A model generated the notes under the pieces. It did no database searches. It had not been told where the DNA came from and saw only the letters and a program-made list of their open reading frames with translations. A stretch of 7,810 bases of DNA from positions 1 through 7,810 of the forward strand of contig CAYFQK010000161.1 of assembly GCA_964345255.1 (NCBI GenBank), read 5' to 3'. This DNA is from JAIPAH01 sp964345255 (lineage in GTDB: Bacteria > Bacteroidota > Bacteroidia > Bacteroidales > JAIPAH01). Positions 1 through 6,469 of the stretch are shown here, one piece after another. Position 1 is the first letter of the stretch; every line of letters begins with the position of its first letter. The position numbers and the translations under genes are program-made.

Positions 1-708
1 TCCCAATTCTTTTTCCAGCAACTCTTTCATGGCATTGCCGGTAACATCATAGTGCCAGAGGTGGTTACCGAATTCGTCGAACTGGTTGAAGACCATCACG
101 TCTTCGCGGGTTTTGCGTAATTCCCAGCATTTATCAAAGATCTCTTTTACGTTACTCTCACACCCCGGTGTGGCAATGACCTCTCCGGCTACTTTTGCCA
201 GCCAGTCGAAGCGCTCTTTCGACATCCCTTCGGGCAGGATAGCAATCGACTCACAGGCCAGCAGCGCTGCATCGTAGGCTCCGCCGCGGCAGTAGTTTCC
301 TGTGGAAGGCCATACGGCTTTGTGCTTTTTGGGGTTGAATTGCCCGGTAATCAGCCGCGGAGCAAGGCACCCGAAAGTGGCGCCAACCTTGTGAGCGCCG
401 GTGGGGAACCATTTCCCGACAAGGGCAATAATGCGTGCATCTACACCGGTGAGCTCTGGTGGTAATTCAATGTAATTCACTCCCGAATAGCCGCCGCCAC
501 TGTGGGTAGGCTCGTTTTTCCAGGTGATGCGGAATAGGTTACGGGGGTGTATATCCCATAAACCGATGTTTTTTAATTCATTCTTGATATGATCAGGAAT
601 CAGTGTGGGATTCTTCATCTGTTCAAAGGTGGGGATGATGATATCGCGCTCCCGGCATATATCGGCGTTTTTCTTTCGTTGTTGTTCTTCTACTTTCAAA
701 TCTATCAT
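1..708 (-). CDS. Fold-type II PLP-dependent enzyme (cysteine synthase / tryptophan synthase beta superfamily), C-terminus cut by window edge
   Basis: The reading frame is open from an ATG at 708 to the left edge, giving 236 residues with no stop. It begins MIDLKVEEQQRKKNAD. The Lys in the motif FPTGAHK (Lys107) is the expected Schiff-base lysine for PLP. The motif WPSTGNYCRGGAYD (about 133-146) matches the STGN substrate/phosphate loop of this superfamily, and NQFDEFGNHLWHY (208-220) resembles the NQF(D/Y)NP region of cysteine synthases. The sequence AGGAAAG lies just upstream of the ATG, supporting this start, and the gene follows xdhC by 19 bases, so it is probably in the same transcript. 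The exact reaction cannot be read from the sequence. It is not a close match to cysteine synthase proper, because the lysine motif is TGAHK rather than the SVK type. A lyase or ammonia-lyase acting on an amino acid produced in purine breakdown is possible but inferred from context only. Perhaps half of the protein, including the PLP-phosphate glycine loop, lies outside the window. Confidence 0.85.
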   Translation of the reverse strand, partial: MIDLKVEEQQRKKNADICRERDIIIPTFEQMKNPTLIPDHIKNELKNIGLWDIHPRNLFRITWKNEPTHSGGGYSGVNYIELPPELTGVDARIIALVGKWFPTGAHKVGATFGCLAPRLITGQFNPKKHKAVWPSTGNYCRGGAYDAALLACESIAILPEGMSKERFDWLAKVAGEVIATPGCESNVKEIFDKCWELRKTREDVMVFNQFDEFGNHLWHYDVTGNAMKELLEKELG

Positions 709-727
709 ATTCTTTCCTGGTTTTATG

Positions 728-1537
728 TTATTTCTTATCTCTTAAATGCTTCGTTTCTTTTCCATATCGAATAGCCTGTATTTCCGCTGCAATGGAAAGG
801 GCGATCTCCCATGGGTTGTCGGTTCCCCCGATATCGAGTCCTACCGGAGAATAGACATTGGATAAATCGGGATTTTTGCCCGTTTCTTTTTTCAGACTTT
901 CGATTAGTTCTTCACGGGTATTTTTCGACGCGACAATGCCGATGTAAGGCGTTTTAACATGTAATTGGAATATCTTATTTAAAATCGTACTGTCGTGTTT
1001 GTGCTGATAGGTGGCCAGTAAAAAATAAGGCTCCCGGCTAAATGTGGTATCATCCATATAACCACCGAAATCGGAATGCACCTTTTCCCCTTCCTTAGTG
1101 AGCGCATCAATCATTTCCCGGCGATCATCAATAATCGTCACATTCAAATCCAGCTTGCCAAGTAATTCGAACAGGGCTTTGCCTATATGCCCCGCGCCGA
1201 AAATATAGACTCGCTTTTGTTGAACTAAAGCTTCAAAAAACAGTGTGGCTGCCCCACCGCATGCCATCCCGGTTTTCGTTCCTTCACCTTCTTCCGGTGA
1301 CAAGTTATAATGCTCGAGGGTATTTTCGCCGGATTGCATCACCTCTTTAGCCTTTTTTACAGCCAAATATTCCAGGTTTCCTCCTCCAACGGTTCCCGTT
1401 GAAGAACCATCGTCATACACCAGCATCTTGTTCCCTGCCAGAACAGGGCCTTCTCCTTCCTTGCTTACAACCGTTACCAGCACACCGTCTTTCTCGCTGC
1501 GCCGCAAATCCCACACTTTTTTATAAATATCTTCCAT
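728..1537 (-). CDS. xdhC: XdhC family molybdenum hydroxylase maturation factor
   Basis: This 269-residue protein has the two-domain XdhC/CoxI layout. The N-terminal domain carries GTVGGGNLE (48-56) and GMACGG with Cys93. The C-terminal Rossmann domain carries GAGHIGKAL (114-122) with an acidic IIDDR (135-139), and the family signature SPVGLDIGG (230-238) is followed by an EIALSIAAEI helix. In characterised relatives such as Rhodobacter capsulatus XdhC, the protein binds molybdenum cofactor, protects it during sulfuration and hands it to the xanthine dehydrogenase large subunit. It acts in the cytoplasm and is not part of the mature enzyme. The length is close to usual. The start is the only ATG that keeps the conserved N-terminus. 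It lies 5 bases after the DUF364 stop, with only a weak AAGG upstream, so translation is probably coupled. Position downstream of the three hydroxylase subunits fits the role directly. Confidence 0.94.
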   Translation of the reverse strand: MEDIYKKVWDLRRSEKDGVLVTVVSKEGEGPVLAGNKMLVYDDGSSTGTVGGGNLEYLAVKKAKEVMQSGENTLEHYNLSPEEGEGTKTGMACGGAATLFFEALVQQKRVYIFGAGHIGKALFELLGKLDLNVTIIDDRREMIDALTKEGEKVHSDFGGYMDDTTFSREPYFLLATYQHKHDSTILNKIFQLHVKTPYIGIVASKNTREELIESLKKETGKNPDLSNVYSPVGLDIGGTDNPWEIALSIAAEIQAIRYGKETKHLRDKK

Positions 1538-1542
1538 AAAAT

Positions 1543-2304
1543 TTATTGCCTTATGTAATGCTCATTTCTAAGTGCTTGTTCCTTGTCTTTTTCTTCGGCT
1601 AACCACGTTACGAAAGCTTTTCCCTTCAGATATTTCACCGGTACAGCTTCCAGTACGTGCCGCTTTAGCAACTCATAATCAGTGACCAATGTACCGCAAA
1701 TGGCATCTATTCCATAATCGAATAAAGCCGGTGACAGTGGAGTAGAAGGACCCATCACAATTTTGTAAGCACCCTCGCGAACGTATTGCATGATGTCTTC
1801 GAAGGTGTGGTTTATCAGTGCGGTACCGGTAATGACGGCGATATCCGCTTCGGGCATATGGGATTTTATATCCTTTTCTGTCAGATCGCCTTTTTGAGGG
1901 GCTTTTTCAAAAATAAACAGCCGCTCAGGTCCTTCAAGTCCTTCCAGAAAGGGGAAATGACCAATAACACCGACGGTTTTGCCTTGTCCTTTTTCAAGGA
2001 TAAGGTTCTGTGCTTTGAGTTTTTTATAAGGCCGTTCATACAGTGACATTCCGGCATTAATGGCGGCCATGCCTATAGAGGCCTTCAGGGTGTTATCTGA
2101 AAATATAAACCCGGCCAGCTCCCGAAGATTCAGGCTTCTGAAATTTCCCGATTCTTCGATAGGTTTATGCGGACGGCTTCCCTTCAGTGTGCTGGCAATC
2201 CCCTGAGCACTGCCTGCCTTTACCAAAGTGGAGAAAGCCCCCACCAGCACTTCATCGACGGGAAGTTCCGGTATATCTTTTATGAGTTTATTCTGTATTT
2301 GCAT
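1543..2304 (-). CDS. DUF4213/DUF364 (putative heavy-metal chelation) domain protein
   Basis: This 253-residue protein looks like the DUF4213 plus DUF364 family. The N-terminal part (about 1-95) has SLNLRELAGF and SIGMAAINA. The C-terminal Rossmann-like part has GVIGHFPF (112-119), IFEKAP (131-136), ADIAVITGTALINHT (153-167) and MGPSTPLSPALFDYG (184-198). The first solved structure of the family, Dhaf_3308 from Desulfitobacterium, combined an enolase-like N-terminal fold with a Rossmann-like fold, and a heavy-metal chelation role was proposed. No reaction is established to my knowledge. Here the gene lies between the FAD subunit and xdhC and is followed by xdhC after only 5 bases, which points to a part in molybdenum cofactor or metal handling for the hydroxylase; that is inference. 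There is no strong ribosome binding site before the ATG. A 187-base gap separates it from the structural genes, so it could have its own promoter. No signal peptide or membrane segment is visible. Confidence 0.88.
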   Translation of the reverse strand: MQIQNKLIKDIPELPVDEVLVGAFSTLVKAGSAQGIASTLKGSRPHKPIEESGNFRSLNLRELAGFIFSDNTLKASIGMAAINAGMSLYERPYKKLKAQNLILEKGQGKTVGVIGHFPFLEGLEGPERLFIFEKAPQKGDLTEKDIKSHMPEADIAVITGTALINHTFEDIMQYVREGAYKIVMGPSTPLSPALFDYGIDAICGTLVTDYELLKRHVLEAVPVKYLKGKAFVTWLAEEKDKEQALRNEHYIRQ

Positions 2305-2491
2305 ATGTTATAAATCTTTTAAAGGATACAAGACATATACTCCAACTGCTTTTCTAATACGTTTAGTGTTTAAGTGCTTATGTGGTTACGTGTTTAAGTT
2401 CCACATTCCGAAATCTATTAAAAATTCTCATAAAATACTGATATGTAACTTATTTTCGGTTTTTAACTTAAACACCTAAACACTTAGGTAC
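2305..2491. other. Intergenic spacer within the cluster, AT-rich
   Basis: This is the only sizeable gap inside the cluster; all other junctions are overlaps or gaps of 5 and 19 bases. Both ends hold 8-bp-period repeats in inverted orientation, listed separately. Between them, 2401-2464 is plain AT-rich sequence. I see no reading frame with family features and no convincing promoter. The spacer may separate the structural genes from the maturation genes as two transcription units. Confidence 0.7.
2359..2398 (+). repeat. Left arm: five tandem 8-bp units, consensus TGYTTAAG
   Basis: Read on the plus strand in steps of eight, the units are ACGTTTAG, TGTTTAAG, TGCTTATG, TGGTTACG and TGTTTAAG. All share the core NNNTTANG, and four of the five begin with TG. 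The array continues as TT at 2399-2400, making a 10-base perfect inverted match (2391-2400) with 2465-2474 in the right arm. It does not code for anything I recognise. Confidence 0.75.
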
Positions 2492-2498
2492 CTAAGCA
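2467..2498 (-). repeat. Right arm: four tandem 8-bp units in inverted orientation to the left arm
   Basis: Read on the minus strand in steps of eight, the units are TGCTTAGG, TACCTAAG, TGTTTAGG and TGTTTAAG. Unit by unit they match the left arm at 5 to 8 of 8 positions when paired as an inverted repeat, giving imperfect arms of roughly 34 bases around a 64-base centre. The first unit contains the TAG stop codon of the FAD subunit (2492-2494), so the array begins inside the last codons of that gene. Confidence 0.75.
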
Positions 2499-3346
2499 TT
2501 ATTTAAAATCTTCTCTTCAATAAAATCCTCAATCAAATCCAGGCTGACGGCTTTGCGGTACTCTTTGCTGGACCGTGCATCATCAATGGGTCGAATGTGT
2601 TTTTCATAACCTTCCCGGATTTCCGGGATTTTGTTTTTTATTTCTTCTTTTGACAAACCTTTCAGAAGTCCTTCCAGCTGTTTATCCCTGACCACTTTCG
2701 GAGCCACTGCCCCTAAAGCGATGCGGATATCGGTGAGTTTTTTATCGCTGAACGCAGCTAATCCGGCAAAAGAAATTTTTGACAGCGCCATCGCCTTACG
2801 CGTGCCGACTTTTCTGTAGTATTCCACATCAAAATGTTCTTTTGGGATATGCACTTCGATCAACAGCTCATCGGATTGCAAGCAGGATTGCCCAGGGTTC
2901 GTGATGAATTCTTCCACCTGGATCTCCCTTTTTTTGTCAGCGCTTTTCAAAACAAGCGTTGCATCGGTGGCGTATAAAAACGGCAGGGTATCGGCAGCCG
3001 GCGAGGCATTACAGATGTTTCCGCCGATTGTAGCTACGTTTCTTGTCGTAACGGCTGCCATTTGCCTGGCAGTTTCCCGGATGAGGTATGGTAGTTGACT
3101 GTTATTTACCAGGTCATTTAACAAAACACCGGCACCGATAACGATTTTATCTCCATCTGTTCTCAGCGTTTTAAGATCTTCAATCATGTTGAGTAACAGT
3201 AATGGACTTTCAAAGCCAGGAGCCACACCACCTTCCCGCCTGTACTGTACCATCAGATCGGTACCTCCGGCGATTGGAATCACCTTCCCGGATTTCCGGA
3301 TTTCAAGTGCTTCTTCCAGTGTTTTCGGGATATATCCTTCGCTCAT
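2492..3346 (-). CDS. Xanthine dehydrogenase-type hydroxylase, FAD-binding subunit
   Basis: This 284-residue protein is the medium subunit of a molybdenum hydroxylase. It passes electrons from the [2Fe-2S] subunit through FAD to an acceptor such as NAD or another carrier. The N-terminal FAD-binding (PCMH-type) fold has IAGGTDLMV (25-33), and the pyrophosphate/flavin loop TIGGNICNASPAADT lies at 107-121. The C-terminal CO-dehydrogenase flavoprotein domain ends with RPIDDARSSKEYRKAVS (252-268), which is very typical. The length is normal for a separate FAD subunit (about 260-300). The chosen ATG at 3346 overlaps the upstream TGA as ATGA and has a strong GGGAGGAAAG just before it. A longer in-frame start at 3415 would add 23 residues lying inside the upstream gene and lacks family similarity. 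It is a relative of E. coli YgfM. The stop codon falls in the first unit of a repeat array. Confidence 0.95.
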   Translation of the reverse strand: MSEGYIPKTLEEALEIRKSGKVIPIAGGTDLMVQYRREGGVAPGFESPLLLLNMIEDLKTLRTDGDKIVIGAGVLLNDLVNNSQLPYLIRETARQMAAVTTRNVATIGGNICNASPAADTLPFLYATDATLVLKSADKKREIQVEEFITNPGQSCLQSDELLIEVHIPKEHFDVEYYRKVGTRKAMALSKISFAGLAAFSDKKLTDIRIALGAVAPKVVRDKQLEGLLKGLSKEEIKNKIPEIREGYEKHIRPIDDARSSKEYRKAVSLDLIEDFIEEKILNNA

Positions 3347-3810
3347 CTTTCCTCCCGTTTTTGAACGGCCAGCCCTATGCCGTCGATGATCATATTGTAC
3401 CCTGTGCAGCGACATAAATTTCCTGATATCGCATTTCGTATTTCTTTTTTAGTGGGGTTGGCCTTTTCTCTAAGCAACGCTTCTGTCGCTATCACCATTC
3501 CGGGCGTACAAAAACCACACTGCACTGCTCCGGATTTTCTGAAAGCTTTTTGTATGGCCGTAAAACTATCACTGTCGCGGATACCTTCGATCGTCTCTAT
3601 GGCGTGCCTATGCACTCTACCCAATGGCAGGATACAGGACGCCACCGCTTTCCCGTCGAACAATACCGAGCAGGCTCCGCACTCTCCTTCGCCGCAGCCC
3701 TCCTTGAGACTTTTCAGGCCAAATTCATCCCGCAGCACATCAATAAGCCGATGCTCCGGTGGCCTTTCAACACTCACTTTGCTATGATTTAATGTAAACT
3801 CAATCTTCAT
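3343..3810 (-). CDS. Xanthine dehydrogenase-type hydroxylase, [2Fe-2S] iron-sulfur subunit
   Basis: This 155-residue small subunit carries both iron-sulfur clusters that move electrons from the molybdenum site to FAD. The N-terminal plant-ferredoxin-like domain has the cluster ligands Cys39, Cys44, Cys47 and Cys59 in GCGEGECGACSVLFDG and the following SC. The C-terminal helical domain has Cys98, Cys101, Cys133 and Cys135 in QCGFCTPGM and NLCRCTGYNMI. All eight ligands are present and the length is usual for the family. The ATG at 3810 overlaps the stop of the large subunit as ATGA, with AGGA about six bases upstream. An in-frame ATG at 3933 would give 41 extra residues that overlap the large subunit gene and look like non-coding translation, so it is rejected. 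The downstream junction with the FAD subunit is also an ATGA overlap, so the three subunits are made in a coupled way. It lacks a Tat signal, indicating a cytoplasmic enzyme. Confidence 0.97.
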   Translation of the reverse strand: MKIEFTLNHSKVSVERPPEHRLIDVLRDEFGLKSLKEGCGEGECGACSVLFDGKAVASCILPLGRVHRHAIETIEGIRDSDSFTAIQKAFRKSGAVQCGFCTPGMVIATEALLREKANPTKKEIRNAISGNLCRCTGYNMIIDGIGLAVQKREER

Positions 3811-5894
3811 TTTTTCCTGGTTTTTAAATATTCCGGCGTCATTGGAACCTGGTTCACATCGATATTCAATGCTTGTCCCACGGCCTCTGCCAAAGCCGGA
3901 GCCACGCCACTCAAAGGCAGTTCCCCGGCACATTTAGCGCCATATGGCCCGAATTCATAAGGATTCTCCACAAAATCACATTCAATTTCAGGGACATCCA
4001 CCGAAGTGGGAATCGTGTAGTCCGTCAGATTCAGCTGATCGAGTTTGCCTCCCTGACTGGTCATTTTTTCCAGGTAGGCATAACCCAGCCCCTGCACCAT
4101 GCCGCCTTGTATCTGGCCACGGATAATATCCTCGTCCAGTGCCACTCCAATATCATATATGCCCCAGAGTTTCTTTACTTTTACTTCGCAGGTTACCGGA
4201 TCGGCTTCCACCTCCGCCACGTTAGCTCCCCATGAGTAAACCGGGTAAGCATCGCCCTGGAATTTTTCATCGTCCCAGGTCACATATTCCGGGTGTTGAT
4301 AAACCTCTGAAACCTCTGCTTCTTCCTGATCCCAGTGATCCAGTAACTTATTGCAGGCTTTTTTAACCAACCCGCCGATAATCATGGCCGTTCGCGAAGC
4401 TACGGTGGGTCCTGAATCCGGGACGGTGTCGGTATCCTGGGGAGCAAAATCCACCGCTTTTTCAGGAATAGAAAGGCTGTGGGCCACTATCTTTACGAGC
4501 GTTGTGGCGGCGCCCTGTCCCATTTCCACATTGGAGGTGTAGATGCTAACATTTTTTCCCCGCTTTTTCAGGATGACTTTTCCGCTGATGCGCTCTTCCC
4601 CTCTGCCGGTAAATCCGCACCCATGGAGAAACAGCGAAATTCCGATTCCACGGTTTTTCCCTGGATTTGTCTTTTTTTGCTCATAGTCTGACATCCCGGT
4701 AATTTTATCTACGACTTCCCGGATTTTTACATCTGCCCACATTTTCCCTCCGGTTGAAGTCGTATCCCCTTTTTTCAGGAAATACTGCCTTTTGAAAGCC
4801 AGGCTGCTGACATCTGCTTCAGCTGCGAGCCGGATCATAAACTGCTCTATCCCGAAAAGGACCTGAGGAGCTCCAAAACCCCTGAAAGCCCCGGAAGGCA
4901 CTTTATTGGTCTTCACTGCCCTTCCGGTTACATGAATATTTTGAAACCTGTAAACACCTGTAGCGGTAAACATGCCTCGCTGAAGTACAACAGGCGTAAT
5001 CATGGCGTAAGCCCCTCCATCAAAAGTGATGTCGATATCTATCGCGGTAATTTCATTCTTTTCGTTAAGCGCCGCACGGTATTTGAGGAGAGAAGGATGC
5101 CGTTTGGTGGTGGCTTCAATGTCTTCTTTTCTGTCAAGGATCAGCCGGACCGGCCTTCCTGTTTTCAGCGATGCAACGGCAGCCTGAGCAGCTATCAGGG
5201 AAGGGTATTCCTCCTTACCACCAAAGGCCCCTCCAGTGACCACCTGAATAACCTGTATCCGGTCTTTTTCAAACCCCGTAGCTTCCACCAAAGCATTTTT
5301 TACAAAGTAAGGACATTGTATAGAACCGTAAACAGTGATTCGGCCATTCTGATATTGCGCGATCACACCATTGGTTTCCAGGTAAAGATGTTCGGGCTGT
5401 CCGGTACGGTATTCGTCCGTGATGATTTTATCTGCCTTTGAAAAAACAGCCTCCGGATTTCCTTTGGAATAATCGTATACCACATGCGTTGTATTTTCTG
5501 CCAAAGCTTTTTCCATATCTGTTGCAGCATACAGCTCCTCATATTCCACCTTTACCTGTTCAGCCAGCTCGGCGGTTTTTTCTTTAGAAGGGCCGGTGAG
5601 GATGAGAATGGGCTGACCGATGTAGTTTACCTCCTCTTCAGCAAATATCGGGTGGTCGGAGACGACGCTCTGCATGCGATTGTTTCCGGGGATATCATTT
5701 TTGTCAATTACCGAATATCCGTCCGGCAGTTCAGGAAGTTGAACGGCTTTAATCCTGGCGTGGGCTTTTTGGCTGCGCACTGTGCGGGCATACACCATCC
5801 CTTCCAATTCTAAATCACCTATATACCGAGCCCGCCCGGAAATCTTCAGGTCAGCATCCAGCCTTGGTATGGACGTACTTATTGATTTTTCCAT
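3807..5894 (-). CDS. Xanthine dehydrogenase-type hydroxylase, molybdopterin-binding (catalytic) subunit
   Basis: This 695-residue protein binds the molybdenum cofactor and hydroxylates the substrate. The N-terminal aldehyde-oxidase/xanthine-dehydrogenase a/b hammerhead (about 15-125) is followed by the molybdopterin domains. Visible motifs are GEQ-like TGQPEHLYLET (about 164-174), GGAFGGKEE (221-229), AFRGFGAPQ (336-344), EMGQG (457-461) and GAKCAGELP (652-660). Aligned by eye to bovine xanthine oxidase, Gln193 matches Gln767, Glu228 matches Glu802, Arg306 matches Arg880, Phe340 matches Phe914 and catalytic Glu658 matches Glu1261. The 228-306 spacing of 78 equals the bovine one. Conserved Glu802 and Arg880 equivalents favour a purine over an aldehyde substrate. 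The Phe1009 position appears to be Leu, with Phe next to it. The length is a little under the usual 730-780. The ATG at 5894 sits six bases from a GGAAAGGAG site and shares one base with the upstream TGA; a GTG three bases earlier is possible. Confidence 0.95.
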   Translation of the reverse strand: MEKSISTSIPRLDADLKISGRARYIGDLELEGMVYARTVRSQKAHARIKAVQLPELPDGYSVIDKNDIPGNNRMQSVVSDHPIFAEEEVNYIGQPILILTGPSKEKTAELAEQVKVEYEELYAATDMEKALAENTTHVVYDYSKGNPEAVFSKADKIITDEYRTGQPEHLYLETNGVIAQYQNGRITVYGSIQCPYFVKNALVEATGFEKDRIQVIQVVTGGAFGGKEEYPSLIAAQAAVASLKTGRPVRLILDRKEDIEATTKRHPSLLKYRAALNEKNEITAIDIDITFDGGAYAMITPVVLQRGMFTATGVYRFQNIHVTGRAVKTNKVPSGAFRGFGAPQVLFGIEQFMIRLAAEADVSSLAFKRQYFLKKGDTTSTGGKMWADVKIREVVDKITGMSDYEQKKTNPGKNRGIGISLFLHGCGFTGRGEERISGKVILKKRGKNVSIYTSNVEMGQGAATTLVKIVAHSLSIPEKAVDFAPQDTDTVPDSGPTVASRTAMIIGGLVKKACNKLLDHWDQEEAEVSEVYQHPEYVTWDDEKFQGDAYPVYSWGANVAEVEADPVTCEVKVKKLWGIYDIGVALDEDIIRGQIQGGMVQGLGYAYLEKMTSQGGKLDQLNLTDYTIPTSVDVPEIECDFVENPYEFGPYGAKCAGELPLSGVAPALAEAVGQALNIDVNQVPMTPEYLKTRKK

Positions 5895-6469
5895 CACTCT
5901 CTCCTTTCCAAAAATTTGGTTTTCACTCTTTCGTAATCATCATCTGTATCAATATCCAGCAGTATTCCTTCATCCTCCACTTCCACTACCTCGGTCTTGC
6001 GACTGTGAATAAAATCTCTCAGAATCCCATCTTCCGGCATGGCCAGGATTCCCTGCCTGCAATCACCGCGAAACAAAACCGGATGACCTTTTTTGCCTTT
6101 GTAGGAGGGGTTGACAATATCGCCGTCTGCAGCAAGGAGCCGGGTAAGGGTTTCGGGCCGTACCATCGGCTGATCACCCGGCAGGACAAAAAAGATGTCG
6201 TTGGTTAACGCTTCTACACCCTTTTGTACCGAGCTAAACATCCCTTTATCAAAGTCCCGGTTTACAACGACTTTTACGTCTTGTCGGTTCTGCAACACTT
6301 TTTCACACGCTTCGGCATTGTGTCCGGCCACTACAACCACTTTGTTGCATATCTCCAGCAAGACATCCACGGTATGCTCCAGCACGGTTTTGTCGCCCAG
6401 TGGCAGCGTCATTTTATAGCCGGACGTTCTTGAGGACCAGCCTGCTGCAAGTATTACGGCTTCAATCAT
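5894..6469 (-). CDS. mocA: MobA/MocA-like molybdenum cofactor nucleotidyltransferase
   Basis: This 191-residue protein belongs to the MobA-like NTP transferase family. It most likely joins CMP from CTP to molybdopterin, making the molybdopterin cytosine dinucleotide used by bacterial xanthine dehydrogenase-type enzymes. The nucleotide-binding N-terminus is VILAAGWSSR (5-14) with Lys19 in SGYKM. Further motifs are GMFSSV (76-81), the metal-binding PGDQP (97-101), KGHPVLF (127-133) and the C-terminal DIDTDDDY (172-179). CTP rather than GTP use is inferred from the hydroxylase context and is not read from a residue. The ATG at 6469 has GGAGG seven bases upstream and gives the standard MIEAVILAAG start; an earlier in-frame start at 6490 adds seven residues inside the upstream gene. 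The gene overlaps the PLP enzyme before it by 8 bases and meets the large subunit at TGATG. The equivalent gene in E. coli is mocA (ygfJ). Confidence 0.92.
   Translation of the reverse strand: MIEAVILAAGWSSRTSGYKMTLPLGDKTVLEHTVDVLLEICNKVVVVAGHNAEACEKVLQNRQDVKVVVNRDFDKGMFSSVQKGVEALTNDIFFVLPGDQPMVRPETLTRLLAADGDIVNPSYKGKKGHPVLFRGDCRQGILAMPEDGILRDFIHSRKTEVVEVEDEGILLDIDTDDDYERVKTKFLERRE

Noticed and set aside
2305..2360. Riboswitch or molybdenum cofactor sensor RNA before the DUF364 gene
   Set aside because: The stretch is short, AT-rich and lacks the paired, GC-containing stems expected of a Moco RNA motif.
2359..2498. CRISPR array or transposon ends
   Set aside because: The units are 8 bases with no spacers, there is no cas gene or transposase, and no target-site duplication is evident.
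3347..3415. N-terminal extension of the FAD subunit
   Set aside because: The extra 23 residues lie inside the [2Fe-2S] gene, and the ATG at 3346 is preceded by a strong GGGAGGAAAG.
3377..3787. Plus-strand reading frame of 136 codons opposite the [2Fe-2S] subunit
   Set aside because: It is antisense to codons for all eight cluster cysteines and shows no recognisable features of its own.
3811..3933. N-terminal extension of the [2Fe-2S] subunit to an upstream in-frame ATG
   Set aside because: It would overlap the end of the large subunit by over 120 bases, its residues do not look like the family, and the ATG at 3810 has an ATGA junction and a ribosome binding site.
4932..5441. Long plus-strand reading frame of 169 codons opposite the large subunit
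   Set aside because: The minus strand carries conserved catalytic motifs across the whole stretch, and the plus-strand translation shows no family features.
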